Below are positions 17,121 through 25,022 of a DNA stretch of 64,000 nucleotides, in pieces. The stretch is taken from assembly GCA_036656795.1 (NCBI GenBank), contig JAVXHR010000010.1, positions 4,795-68,794 on the forward strand. Direction: 5' to 3'. This stretch comes from CAUPWF01 sp036656795. GTDB taxonomy: Bacteria; Bacillota; Clostridia; Lachnospirales; Lachnospiraceae. Every line of letters begins with the position of its first letter. Position 1 is the stretch's first letter. Made by a program: the position numbers and the translations under genes. The notes beneath the pieces were generated by a model. It saw nothing but the letters and a program-made list of their open reading frames with translations. It was not told the DNA's origin and did not search any database.

Positions 17121-17852
17121 TTATTCCTCCCAGTTATGGTATACTTCCTGTACATCATCATCTTCTTCTAATAAATCCAATGTTTTCTGGATATTCTTTA
17201 AGTCGCCGTCCTCTGTCAGTTCCACCATCGTTTGTGGAATCATGGTTACTTCTGCAATTACCATAGGAATTCCGGCTTCTTCTAATAATAGACGGACCTC
17301 ACTAAAATTCTCCGGCGTAGTAAGAATCTCGTAACTATCATCTTCCTCTACAAAATCCTCTGCTCCTGCATCTAATGCTATCATCATTAATTCATCTGCA
17401 TCTGTTTCATATTCTTCTTTTGCAATTACAATTTGTCCTTTTTGATCAAACATAAATGAAACACAACCCGGTGTTCCTACATTTCCACTTCCTTTTGTAA
17501 ATGCATTCCTTACATTAGATGCAGTTCTGTTTTTGTTATCTGTTAATGCGTCCACAATAATCGCTGTACCATTTGGACCATACCCCTCATAAGTAACATG
17601 CTCATAATTTGATGAATTTGCATCTCCTGCTGCTTTTTTAATGCTTCTGTCTATATTATCATTTGGCATATTATTTGCCTTTGCTTTTGCAATCATATCC
17701 CGTAATCTACTGTTATTTGCTGGATCCGGTCCACCACCTTCTTTCACTGCAACTGCTAATTCTCTACCAATTTTTGTAAATATTTTTCCTCTTACAGAAT
17801 CATTTTTTTCTTTTTTATGTTTAATATTTGCAAACTTTGAATGTCCTGACAT
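17121..17852 (-). CDS. yebC: YebC/PmpR family protein (translation/transcription factor)
   Basis: YebC-family proteins were annotated as DNA-binding regulators (PmpR) and more recently some have been linked to relieving ribosome stalling. The 243-residue protein starts with the family hallmark MSGHSKFANIKHKK. It continues with the conserved GPDPANNSRLRDMIAKAK and YEGYGPNGTAIIVD segments, and ends in an acidic tail. The start is at 17852: GAGAGGA lies seven bases upstream, whereas the longest frame adds seven atypical residues. It lies 60 bases downstream of the CorC-like gene. Confidence 0.93.
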   Translation of the reverse strand: MSGHSKFANIKHKKEKNDSVRGKIFTKIGRELAVAVKEGGGPDPANNSRLRDMIAKAKANNMPNDNIDRSIKKAAGDANSSNYEHVTYEGYGPNGTAIIVDALTDNKNRTASNVRNAFTKGSGNVGTPGCVSFMFDQKGQIVIAKEEYETDADELMMIALDAGAEDFVEEDDSYEILTTPENFSEVRLLLEEAGIPMVIAEVTMIPQTMVELTEDGDLKNIQKTLDLLEEDDDVQEVYHNWEE

Positions 17853-17912
17853 ATGTATATATCCTCTCTTCACTTTCTTAATTATAATTCTTAATTACAA
17901 TTCTTTATTTTA

Positions 17913-18785
17913 TCACTCTTTTGTACTTTCGTCTAGTTCTCTCTCATCGTCTTTTGTAATCTGTACACTTTCTATCATATTATTATCTATGGTAAGTACT
18001 TGAAAATGATAACCTTTGTACTCTATCATACATGTTTCATCTTCATTTGGAATACGATCAAGACAATGAATCAAAAATCCATTGAGTGTTTCACAATCTT
18101 CTTCATCAAATACAATTTCCAATATATCTTCCAAATCTTCCAATTCTGTCATTCCGTTAACTAAATATGTATGTTCTTGTTGCTGCACGATAAAATTTTC
18201 ATCTTCATCATATTCATCTAGGATATTGCCTACAATTTCTTCCAGAATATCTTCCATAGCCACGATTCCTGACGTTTGACCATACTCATCTAAGACAACT
18301 GCCATATGATTTTTTTCGGACTGCATCTCTTTAAATAACTTGTCAATACTTTTTGTCTCCGGAACAAAACTAACAGGTCTAAGATATTCTTTTAATTCCT
18401 GAATTGTCTTACTACGCAAACTAGTATCAAGATAGCATTTTGTAACATCTCTTAGATATAAAATTCCTGTAATCGTATCAATGTCTCCTTCATATACTGG
18501 AAATCTGGAATAATTTTCTTCTAAAATAAAGGTAAGTGCTTCTTCTAATGTCTGGTTACTATCAATGGCAATAATATTCTTTCGATGGGTCATAATATCC
18601 TTGACATTTTTATCTCCATATTCAAAAATATTACGAATCATCTCTGCCTCATTACTCACAAATACCCCTTGTTCATGCCCTTCATCTACCATTGAAATTA
18701 TCTCTTCTGCCACATCCTCCTGTTCTTCCATGTTTCCTGAAAACATACATTTCATCTTATGTAACAGATTGCCATCTTCTTCCAT
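17913..18785 (-). CDS. CorC/TlyC-like CBS-domain protein without membrane domain
   Basis: A 290-residue cytosolic protein with a CBS pair (about residues 60-175; blocks IMTHRKNIIAID and FPVYEGDIDTITGILYLRD) and a C-terminal CorC_HlyC domain (about 190-275). The latter contains the conserved MAVVLDEYGQTSGIVAMEDILEE-type region just ahead of it. This is the architecture of CorC and TlyC, linked to magnesium/cobalt handling, and not of the longer membrane-bound CNNM-type relatives with a DUF21 domain. No membrane helix is seen. It lies in the mazF-to-yebC run of genes. Historical names such as hemolysin are misleading and should not be taken as function. Confidence 0.85.
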   Translation of the reverse strand: MEEDGNLLHKMKCMFSGNMEEQEDVAEEIISMVDEGHEQGVFVSNEAEMIRNIFEYGDKNVKDIMTHRKNIIAIDSNQTLEEALTFILEENYSRFPVYEGDIDTITGILYLRDVTKCYLDTSLRSKTIQELKEYLRPVSFVPETKSIDKLFKEMQSEKNHMAVVLDEYGQTSGIVAMEDILEEIVGNILDEYDEDENFIVQQQEHTYLVNGMTELEDLEDILEIVFDEEDCETLNGFLIHCLDRIPNEDETCMIEYKGYHFQVLTIDNNMIESVQITKDDERELDESTKE

Positions 18786-18806
18786 AATTATGATGTAACT
18801 CCTTTT

Positions 18807-19154
18807 CTATGTATGAAGCTCCATACTAATCTGAAGTGCTTCATCAACTTTTTTCATTAGTTCCATATCTAGATGACACACCAGCTCTCTAAGTCGCTGT
18901 TTGTCAATTGTTCTAATTTGTTCCAACAATATCACTGAATTTTTAACAATTTGATATCGTTTAGCGTCCACCTCTACATGAGTTGGTAATTTTGCCTTGT
19001 TCATTCTAGAGGTAATAGCCGCACAGATTACAGTAGGGCTATGTTTATTTCCAATATCATTTTGAATAATAAGTACCGGTCGCACCCCACCCTGTTCAGA
19101 ACCAACTACTGGGCTTAAATCCGCATAATATATATCTCCACGTCTGATTTGCAC
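18807..19154 (-). CDS. mazF: MazF/EndoA-type endoribonuclease toxin
   Basis: A 115-residue PemK/MazF-fold mRNA interferase. The sequence IRRGDIYYADLSPVVGSEQG, the Arg in GGVRPV and the Thr in AAITSR (substrate-binding and catalytic positions) are intact. The C-terminal half contains VILLEQIRTIDKQRL, nearly the Bacillus EndoA (NdoA) pattern. Starting at the GTG at 19154 restores the family N-terminus and gives a nine-base spacing from GGAG; the GTG at 19163 would touch that site. As in Bacillus it follows alr, but no MazE/EndoAI-like antitoxin frame fits in the 69-base gap to alr or on the other side. The antitoxin may be elsewhere or absent. Confidence 0.93.
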   Translation of the reverse strand: MQIRRGDIYYADLSPVVGSEQGGVRPVLIIQNDIGNKHSPTVICAAITSRMNKAKLPTHVEVDAKRYQIVKNSVILLEQIRTIDKQRLRELVCHLDMELMKKVDEALQISMELHT

Positions 19155-19223
19155 TTCTTTCACTCTCCGATTTTTTAAGATAAGATAAGTATTTCCATCT
19201 TTTTCGGAAGTATTCTATAGTTC

Positions 19224-20390
19224 TTATGCAAAATAATCTACTTGTTCAGAAATTTTACCACCTTTTACATAGACTCTCGGAATTCGTTTTCCCAGTCCAC
19301 AGACAAACTCATAATTAAATTTACCTGATAATTCACTTAATGTTTCAACAGACAATGTTTCTTTACCATCGGTTCCAATCAAAGTCACTTTATCGCCAAA
19401 CTGTACCCCCGGAATATGGTTTACATCTACAATAAATTGATCCATACAAATTCGTCCAATAATAGGCGCTCTTTGTCCACGTACTAGCACATATCCCACA
19501 TTAGACAGACTACGTGGATATCCATCTCCATACCCAATAGGTACCGTTGCAATCATCATATCATCTGGTGCAATAAAGGTTCCACCGTAACTCACCGGAG
19601 TCCCTTTTTCAATTTGTTTTACAGATGCTAGATGGCTCTTCAATTCCAATGCCGGTTTTAACACAATATCTGTATGATTTACTTCTTCCGATGGATACAA
19701 TCCATAAATTGCAATTCCTGCTCTTACAATATCCATATCCGCATCCGGCATATCAATAATTGCCGCACTATTTGCACAGTGTTGATGTTCAAACACAACC
19801 TCCTGTGCCTTTAATTGTGATACCATCCATTTATATTCTTTTAATTGCATCTGGGTAAATGATTTATCTATCTCATCTGCTTTTGCAAAATGAGTAAAAA
19901 TTCCTTCCATACGTAGATTTGGCAATTGGCTAATGCGCGTAATAGCATCCACATTCTCCTGACATATTGTAAATCCCAGTCTTGCCATACCCGTATCCAA
20001 TTTAATATGGATATACGCAATTTTATCCTGCTCAACTGCCAGATTAGAAAGTGCCTGCGCCATTTCCTCGGAATAGACATTCATACGAATCTCATGTTTT
20101 AACATTTCTTCATATTGGTCAGGAAATATACAGCCAAGTACAAGAATCGGTTTTTTCACATTCTCACTTCTTAGAACCACTGCTTCATCAAGGGTTGCAA
20201 CTGCATACCCCCAGATATATTCGTGGATTTCCAACATCTTCGCAATCTGAACTGCACCATGTCCATATCCATCTGTCTTAATTACCGCAATTATTTTTGT
20301 ATTGTTTGAGAGATTTTTCTTCATCTGTTCCATATTATATGCTATCGTATCCAAATCAATCTTTGCATATACTCTACTATATGTTTTCAA
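19224..20390 (-). CDS. alr: Alanine racemase
   Basis: Alr interconverts L- and D-alanine with PLP to supply peptidoglycan. The 388-residue protein has the PLP lysine in AVIKTDGYGHGA (Lys38), the conserved LDTGMARLGF segment and the tyrosine/substrate region RAGIAIYGLYPS. The second catalytic Tyr lies in TPVSYGGTF. The likely start is a TTG at 20390 with AAGGAG eight bases upstream, and the gene overlaps the end of nnr by 14 bases. It is part of the rex-nnr-alr-mazF block common in Clostridia. Confidence 0.96.
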   Translation of the reverse strand: MKTYSRVYAKIDLDTIAYNMEQMKKNLSNNTKIIAVIKTDGYGHGAVQIAKMLEIHEYIWGYAVATLDEAVVLRSENVKKPILVLGCIFPDQYEEMLKHEIRMNVYSEEMAQALSNLAVEQDKIAYIHIKLDTGMARLGFTICQENVDAITRISQLPNLRMEGIFTHFAKADEIDKSFTQMQLKEYKWMVSQLKAQEVVFEHQHCANSAAIIDMPDADMDIVRAGIAIYGLYPSEEVNHTDIVLKPALELKSHLASVKQIEKGTPVSYGGTFIAPDDMMIATVPIGYGDGYPRSLSNVGYVLVRGQRAPIIGRICMDQFIVDVNHIPGVQFGDKVTLIGTDGKETLSVETLSELSGKFNYEFVCGLGKRIPRVYVKGGKISEQVDYFA

Positions 20391-21888
20391 TTATATCACT
20401 CCTTATATCTTTTAATACCGTACTTATCTGCTCTATAATATCACTGGCCAATACACTATAACAACCTTTTTTTTGCATCGAAACTTCCCCTGCTAGACCG
20501 TGTAGATATACCCCTAAAGTTGCACTTTTATATGAAGATATCCCTTGTGCCATAAATCCGGCAATCATTCCGGTTAACACATCTCCTGTCCCGGCTTTTG
20601 ACATTGCTCCACAACCGGAGCAATTAATATACAATCCTGTTTTCTTTTGTAAAACCATGGTTCTAGCATCTTTCAGTACACAAGTACCACCATATAAATT
20701 TATGCATCGCTCCAACATTTCTAATCGATGTTCCAGAACTTCTAAAACCTCACAATGCAACAATCCGGCCATTTCTTTCATATGAGGGGTCAGCACCACC
20801 TGTTTGAAATCAAATATCTGGCACGTTTCTTGTTTTGCTAACCAGTTTAATCCATCTGCATCTACCACACAAGGCCCTCGAAAATCACGTAATACTTGAA
20901 GAAGTATCTGACTTGATATATTGCTCTTTCCTAGGCCGGATCCTATGGCAACAACCTCTGCCCATGCCAATAAGGATGCAACTTCCGATTCTTCATATTG
21001 TGTATAAGTCGTAAGAACAGCCTCCGGTAATAATTGTTGTAAGATGACGCGATTTTCTTCCACTGTATAGATTCGAACCAGACCTGCACCTACTGCATAG
21101 GCCGCTTTTGCACTTAGATAAGCTGCACCGGACATTCCCATGCTTCCTACAATCATCAAGACTTTTCCATACGTTCCTTTGTTGGAATTAATAGTTCTCT
21201 TTGGAAGTAGCTTTGGAAGGTCCTTTTTCTCATAGGTATAAGGAATTGGGCTTTCTTGTGGCAATGCACAATCTTCAATTCCGATCTCAACCGGAATGAC
21301 ACGTCCACTATATCCATACCCATCATGCAGTGTCGTCCCTAATTTTTCATATGCAAGTGCAATTGTAAGGTCTGCTTTTACCGCAATTCCCAATACTTTT
21401 CCACTGGTGGATTCAATTCCAGATGGAATATCAATAGCGACCTTTACTCCTGAGATTTGATTAATTTGTTCTATATTCCGAGCATAACCCCCTGTAATAG
21501 TTCGACTTAAACCAACACCAAATATAGCGTCTATTACCATACTATATTCATCACATGGGATAGAATCTCCAATGGACAATCCACATTTTTCAAGAATACC
21601 AATCTGTGTTCTTGTTTCTATGGTACAAGTTTCCCTATTGCCTATTAGCACTACGGTAACCTTATAGCCTTTTAGGTAAAGCAGTCGAGCAATGGCCATG
21701 CCATCACCACCATTGTTGCCGGTGCCACACACTACCAATATATGTGAACAATCCAGATGTTGATTCTGTAGAATTGCTACACATTGTAACGCAGCACGCT
21801 CCATTAACACCAAAGATGGAATTCCAATTGTATGGATTGTCATATCATCTGCTTGTTTCATCATTGCCCCTGTTGGTAAATATCGCAT
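20377..21888 (-). CDS. nnr: Bifunctional NAD(P)HX epimerase / ADP-dependent NAD(P)HX dehydratase
   Basis: This metabolite-repair enzyme restores damaged (hydrated) NAD(P)H. The N-terminal half (about 1-210) is the YjeF_N epimerase with CGTGNNGGDGMAIARLL and VDAIFGVGL. The C-terminal half (about 220-503) is the ribokinase-like ADP-dependent dehydratase with NSNKGTYGKVLMIVGS, GSGLG, VDADGLNWL and the GTGDVLTGMIAGFMAQG site. The start at 21888 has AGAGG nine bases upstream; the longest frame uses a GTG three codons earlier that overlaps this site. It lies 137 bases downstream of rex, which fits a redox-homeostasis theme. Confidence 0.95.
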   Translation of the reverse strand: MRYLPTGAMMKQADDMTIHTIGIPSLVLMERAALQCVAILQNQHLDCSHILVVCGTGNNGGDGMAIARLLYLKGYKVTVVLIGNRETCTIETRTQIGILEKCGLSIGDSIPCDEYSMVIDAIFGVGLSRTITGGYARNIEQINQISGVKVAIDIPSGIESTSGKVLGIAVKADLTIALAYEKLGTTLHDGYGYSGRVIPVEIGIEDCALPQESPIPYTYEKKDLPKLLPKRTINSNKGTYGKVLMIVGSMGMSGAAYLSAKAAYAVGAGLVRIYTVEENRVILQQLLPEAVLTTYTQYEESEVASLLAWAEVVAIGSGLGKSNISSQILLQVLRDFRGPCVVDADGLNWLAKQETCQIFDFKQVVLTPHMKEMAGLLHCEVLEVLEHRLEMLERCINLYGGTCVLKDARTMVLQKKTGLYINCSGCGAMSKAGTGDVLTGMIAGFMAQGISSYKSATLGVYLHGLAGEVSMQKKGCYSVLASDIIEQISTVLKDIRSDIIENI

Positions 21889-22025
21889 TGCCTTCACCTC
21901 TTTGTATTTTTTATGTCAAACACATAAACGGAAAAACAACGTGTAGAGAAAGTTGCTATAATCCACACTTTCTTCACACGTCATATGATTTTAGAATCTC
22001 ACTTCTACCATATACAAAAGAGAGA

Positions 22026-22688
22026 TTAGATCGTATCCGGATGGTCTTGATTATAGCGATTCACATTATATGATAATCGCATCAAACTTTCAGATAGATG
22101 AACATTCTCCACAATAACATGCTCCGGTAGATTCAGATCTGTATGTGCAAAATTCCAAATTGCCCTAACTCCATGTTCTACTAACATATTGGCAACTTCT
22201 ACAGCTTTTGCTTTCGGTATAGTTAAAACTGCAATCTCAATTGCATTATTCCGAATAAATTCTTTTAATTCGTCCATCATGCGTATCTCAACACCACGAA
22301 TCGTAACACCTGTCAATCTTGGATTTACATCAAACAATCCTTTTAAAAGAAATCCACTTTTCTCAAAAGATGCATAATTTGCTAATGCCTGTCCCAAATT
22401 GCCTGCACCAATTATAATGATATTATGATTACTTTCCAGCCCTAATATCTTACCAATCTCATTATGCAGATACTTTACATTATAACCATAACCTTGTTGA
22501 CCAAATCCACCAAAGTTGTTTAAATCCTGCCTAATTTGTGATGCAGTCACTTTCATTCGTTTGCTCAAATCATTTGACGAAATACGTTCTACATTTAATT
22601 CTAGTAATTCTCCAAGATAACGATAATATCTTGGCAATCTACGTATAACGGCTTGAGAAATTTCTCTTTCTTCCACTGTACTCACCAT
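22026..22688 (-). CDS. rex: Redox-sensing transcriptional repressor Rex
   Basis: Rex is a dimeric repressor that senses the NADH/NAD+ ratio and controls fermentation genes in anaerobic Firmicutes. The 220-residue protein has an N-terminal winged helix (AVIRRLPRYYRYLGEL near residues 13-28, then SKRMKVTASQIRQDLN). The Rossmann motif IIIGAGNLGQALANY follows, and a C-terminal swapped helix. The ribosome site is weak, so the start could instead be one of the nearby GTG codons. It is led by a good sigma-A promoter (22709-22737). I saw no clear TTGTGAA-type Rex operator at its own promoter. Confidence 0.95.
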   Translation of the reverse strand: MVSTVEEREISQAVIRRLPRYYRYLGELLELNVERISSNDLSKRMKVTASQIRQDLNNFGGFGQQGYGYNVKYLHNEIGKILGLESNHNIIIIGAGNLGQALANYASFEKSGFLLKGLFDVNPRLTGVTIRGVEIRMMDELKEFIRNNAIEIAVLTIPKAKAVEVANMLVEHGVRAIWNFAHTDLNLPEHVIVENVHLSESLMRLSYNVNRYNQDHPDTI

Positions 22689-22708
22689 CCCATTTCATTC
22701 TAACTGAT

Positions 22709-22737
22709 ATTATATAGAATTGTTAGATTAAAGTCAA
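22709..22737 (-). promoter_or_regulatory. Sigma-A promoter of rex
   Basis: Minus-strand TTGACT (22732-22737) and a perfect TATAAT (22709-22714) are separated by 17 bases, ending about 20 bases before the rex start codon. It would drive rex-nnr-alr-mazF and possibly genes as far as the sulfhydrylase terminator. Confidence 0.8.
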
Positions 22738-22752
22738 ACTTTTTAATGGGAT

Positions 22753-24378
22753 TTACATCATCTCATCATATAATTCCGCAATATTAAGTGCATGATCTCC
22801 AATTCTTTCGAAATCTGTCAATATCTCTGAGAATAAGACTCCTGTCTCTGGCTTACATTCTCCTTTTTGCATCCGTTTCATCTGCTTTTTCAGATATTTT
22901 TTCTGCATATCGTCAATTTGCTGCTCATTTTTAGCCGTAGTTTCCAATATTTCCTTTGCTCTTGTAATATCCGAAAAATCCAGTTCATTTAACGTCTCCA
23001 TAGATACCTGTTTCATTTTTCTAACTTCATCCATAGCCATCTCTGAAAATGTTACATTCCATTTATTCATATCTTTCACATATTCTGCAATATTCATGGC
23101 ATGATCCCCAAGTCGTTCTATATTGCCAATAATTACATAGTATCCATTAATACTTTTAGAATCTTGTACAGACATTTCAATTGTCATTAACTTCACGATA
23201 TATTTAGATATCTCTGCATTTAAAAAATCAATATATTCTTCTCGTTCTCGTAGACGTTCCAATGCCTTTGTTTCTCCCTTTATAATGGCATCATAACTTC
23301 CCATGATATTTTTCTTTACCATAGTAAGCATTCGAGTAACTTCTTTTTCTACCTGAGCAATGACAAGGGTTGTATGTCCGATTAGATAATTACTTTCAAA
23401 AGGTGTAATATGTATCATCTTTTGTACTGCATCTTCTTCAATTGGATTATCCGGTAGAATTCTTACTGCCATCCTTGCCATAAGATTTCCAAATGGAAGA
23501 AGCAGCAACGTCGTTGCAATATTAAAAGTCGTATGTACATTGGCTATCTGTGCCACTGGATTACTAGTAAGGGATTCCATCCAAGGTACAAAAGGAGTAA
23601 TTAGACAAATCAATGTAAATACTACCGTTCCAATGATATTAAACATCAGATGAATAATCGTAGTTCGTTTCGCATTTGTCTTAGTACCTATTGCTGCTAA
23701 TACTGCAGTAATACATGTTCCAATATTTTGTCCAAATAAGATATAAACCGCACTGGAAAGTGGAATCATACCTGTTGCCGCAAGTGCCTGCAAGATACCA
23801 ACAGATGCCGACGAGGATTGAATAATCGCTGTAAACACTGCACCAATTAGAATTCCTATCAATGGATTACTAAAGGTAGTCATAAAATGAATAAATGTTT
23901 CTGACTGCTGCAAAGGAACCATAGCATCCCCCATCATATTCATTCCAATAAATAACACTCCAAGGCCTGCGAATATCTCGCTGATATGGCGTACCTTCTC
24001 ATTCTTAATAAACATAATGCAGGCTACACCTGCAAAAGCAAATAGTGGTGCAATCACTCCAATATCAAGTGCAATCAGTTGTCCTGTAATAGTCGTACCA
24101 ATATTGGCACCCATAATAACCCATACGGCCTGCTTAAGTGTCATCAATCCCGAATTGACAAACCCTACCACCATAACAGTAGTTGCCGATGAAGATTGAA
24201 TCACTGCAGTAATTCCGGCACCAACCAGTACACCTTTGAACCGATTAGATGTAAGTTTCTCTAATATCTGTTTCATTTTATTTCCTGCTGCGGTTTCCAG
24301 TCCATTGCTCATCATCTGCATACCATATAAAAATAATGCAAGACCTCCCAACAACATTAATATATCTTCTATTTTCAT
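22753..24378 (-). CDS. Na+/phosphate cotransporter (NptA type) with C-terminal PhoU domain
   Basis: A 541-residue membrane protein that imports phosphate with sodium, or in some Firmicutes acts as a low-affinity or export path. Two inverted Na_Pi_cotrans repeats carry the QSSS signature twice: QSSSATTVMVVGFVNSGLM (about residue 60) and QSSSASVGILQALAATGMI (about 185). The C-terminal 200 residues are soluble and helical with two NIxxxGDHAxNIAE motifs, the PhoU-like domain. The next gene downstream is rex, 65 bases away, behind its own promoter. The unknown small membrane gene is 31 bases upstream and probably co-transcribed. Confidence 0.92.
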   Translation of the reverse strand: MKIEDILMLLGGLALFLYGMQMMSNGLETAAGNKMKQILEKLTSNRFKGVLVGAGITAVIQSSSATTVMVVGFVNSGLMTLKQAVWVIMGANIGTTITGQLIALDIGVIAPLFAFAGVACIMFIKNEKVRHISEIFAGLGVLFIGMNMMGDAMVPLQQSETFIHFMTTFSNPLIGILIGAVFTAIIQSSSASVGILQALAATGMIPLSSAVYILFGQNIGTCITAVLAAIGTKTNAKRTTIIHLMFNIIGTVVFTLICLITPFVPWMESLTSNPVAQIANVHTTFNIATTLLLLPFGNLMARMAVRILPDNPIEEDAVQKMIHITPFESNYLIGHTTLVIAQVEKEVTRMLTMVKKNIMGSYDAIIKGETKALERLREREEYIDFLNAEISKYIVKLMTIEMSVQDSKSINGYYVIIGNIERLGDHAMNIAEYVKDMNKWNVTFSEMAMDEVRKMKQVSMETLNELDFSDITRAKEILETTAKNEQQIDDMQKKYLKKQMKRMQKGECKPETGVLFSEILTDFERIGDHALNIAELYDEMM

Positions 24379-24409
24379 TGTTCTTTCTACCTCCTAATTG
24401 TACAGTTGA

Positions 24410-24850
24410 TTAGTAGGCAGAAAGTCGTTTTTTCCCATCCATTTGATGTGTGATTTTTAGTTGTGACAGATGCCCTTTCGAAATTGCAAAACCAAAAAGC
24501 ACAAAGAACCATAGACAGCTCTTCCAACTTCCCCCAAAAAGTATAATACAAATATACATACATAGAAACAACACATGCCTAGTTCCTGTAATAGCTTGTG
24601 TTCCCTCTTTTAATCTTTCCATAACAGATACCGATAACGAGTGTTCCTGTAGGCGCATTTCAGGAATACCAACAGCTGATAAAATAAAAGTAAGAACGTT
24701 ATGAGAAGGTTCTATGATAGTATCACTAACCTCATCATTCGTAACAATCGTCCGATTTGAATATCCATAATTTTCTCTGTAAGTCATAAACATTAGTCCC
24801 ATAGAAAGTGCCATGACAAATACAATGATAGTTGTTGTTTTTCTTTTCAT
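24410..24850 (-). CDS. Small membrane protein of unknown function
   Basis: A 146-residue protein with an N-terminal signal anchor (about residues 6-22, TIIVFVMALSMGLMFMTY) and a polar middle region of about 70 residues. A second hydrophobic stretch follows (about 92-118, from VLFLCMYICIILFGG through WFFVLFGFA), and then a short basic tail. I do not recognise a family. The ATG at 24850 is preferred over a GTG two codons upstream; the ribosome site is weak. It precedes the Na/Pi transporter by 31 bases and diverges from the ABC-F gene. Its real expression is supported only by frame length, codon pattern and position. Confidence 0.6.
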   Translation of the reverse strand: MKRKTTTIIVFVMALSMGLMFMTYRENYGYSNRTIVTNDEVSDTIIEPSHNVLTFILSAVGIPEMRLQEHSLSVSVMERLKEGTQAITGTRHVLFLCMYICIILFGGSWKSCLWFFVLFGFAISKGHLSQLKITHQMDGKKRLSAY

Positions 24851-24964
24851 GTCCACGCCTGCTTTCTTGGTTTTTACTTATTTTCATTGTGATTTCATAA
24901 TATACCAACAAAATCTTAACATAGCCCCGATACTCTGTCAATCAACACTTTTGAAATGTTTTAG

Positions 24965-24992
24965 TTGTATTTTATCCTAGTTTCGCTATAAT
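24965..24992 (+). promoter_or_regulatory. Sigma-A promoter of the ABC-F gene
   Basis: TTGTAT (24965-24970) and a perfect TATAAT (24987-24992) with 16-base spacing lie 30 bases before the ATG. AGGAGG at 25011-25016 is a strong ribosome site. No antibiotic-type leader peptide or attenuator hairpin fits between promoter and start, which argues against the drug-inducible ABC-F class. Confidence 0.7.
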
Positions 24993-25022
24993 GAAATAGT
25001 ACATTTTAATAGGAGGTAACAC

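Noticed and set aside
22689..22752. Rex autoregulatory operator
   Set aside because: No TTGTGAA-n-TTCACAA-like palindrome is present around the rex promoter.
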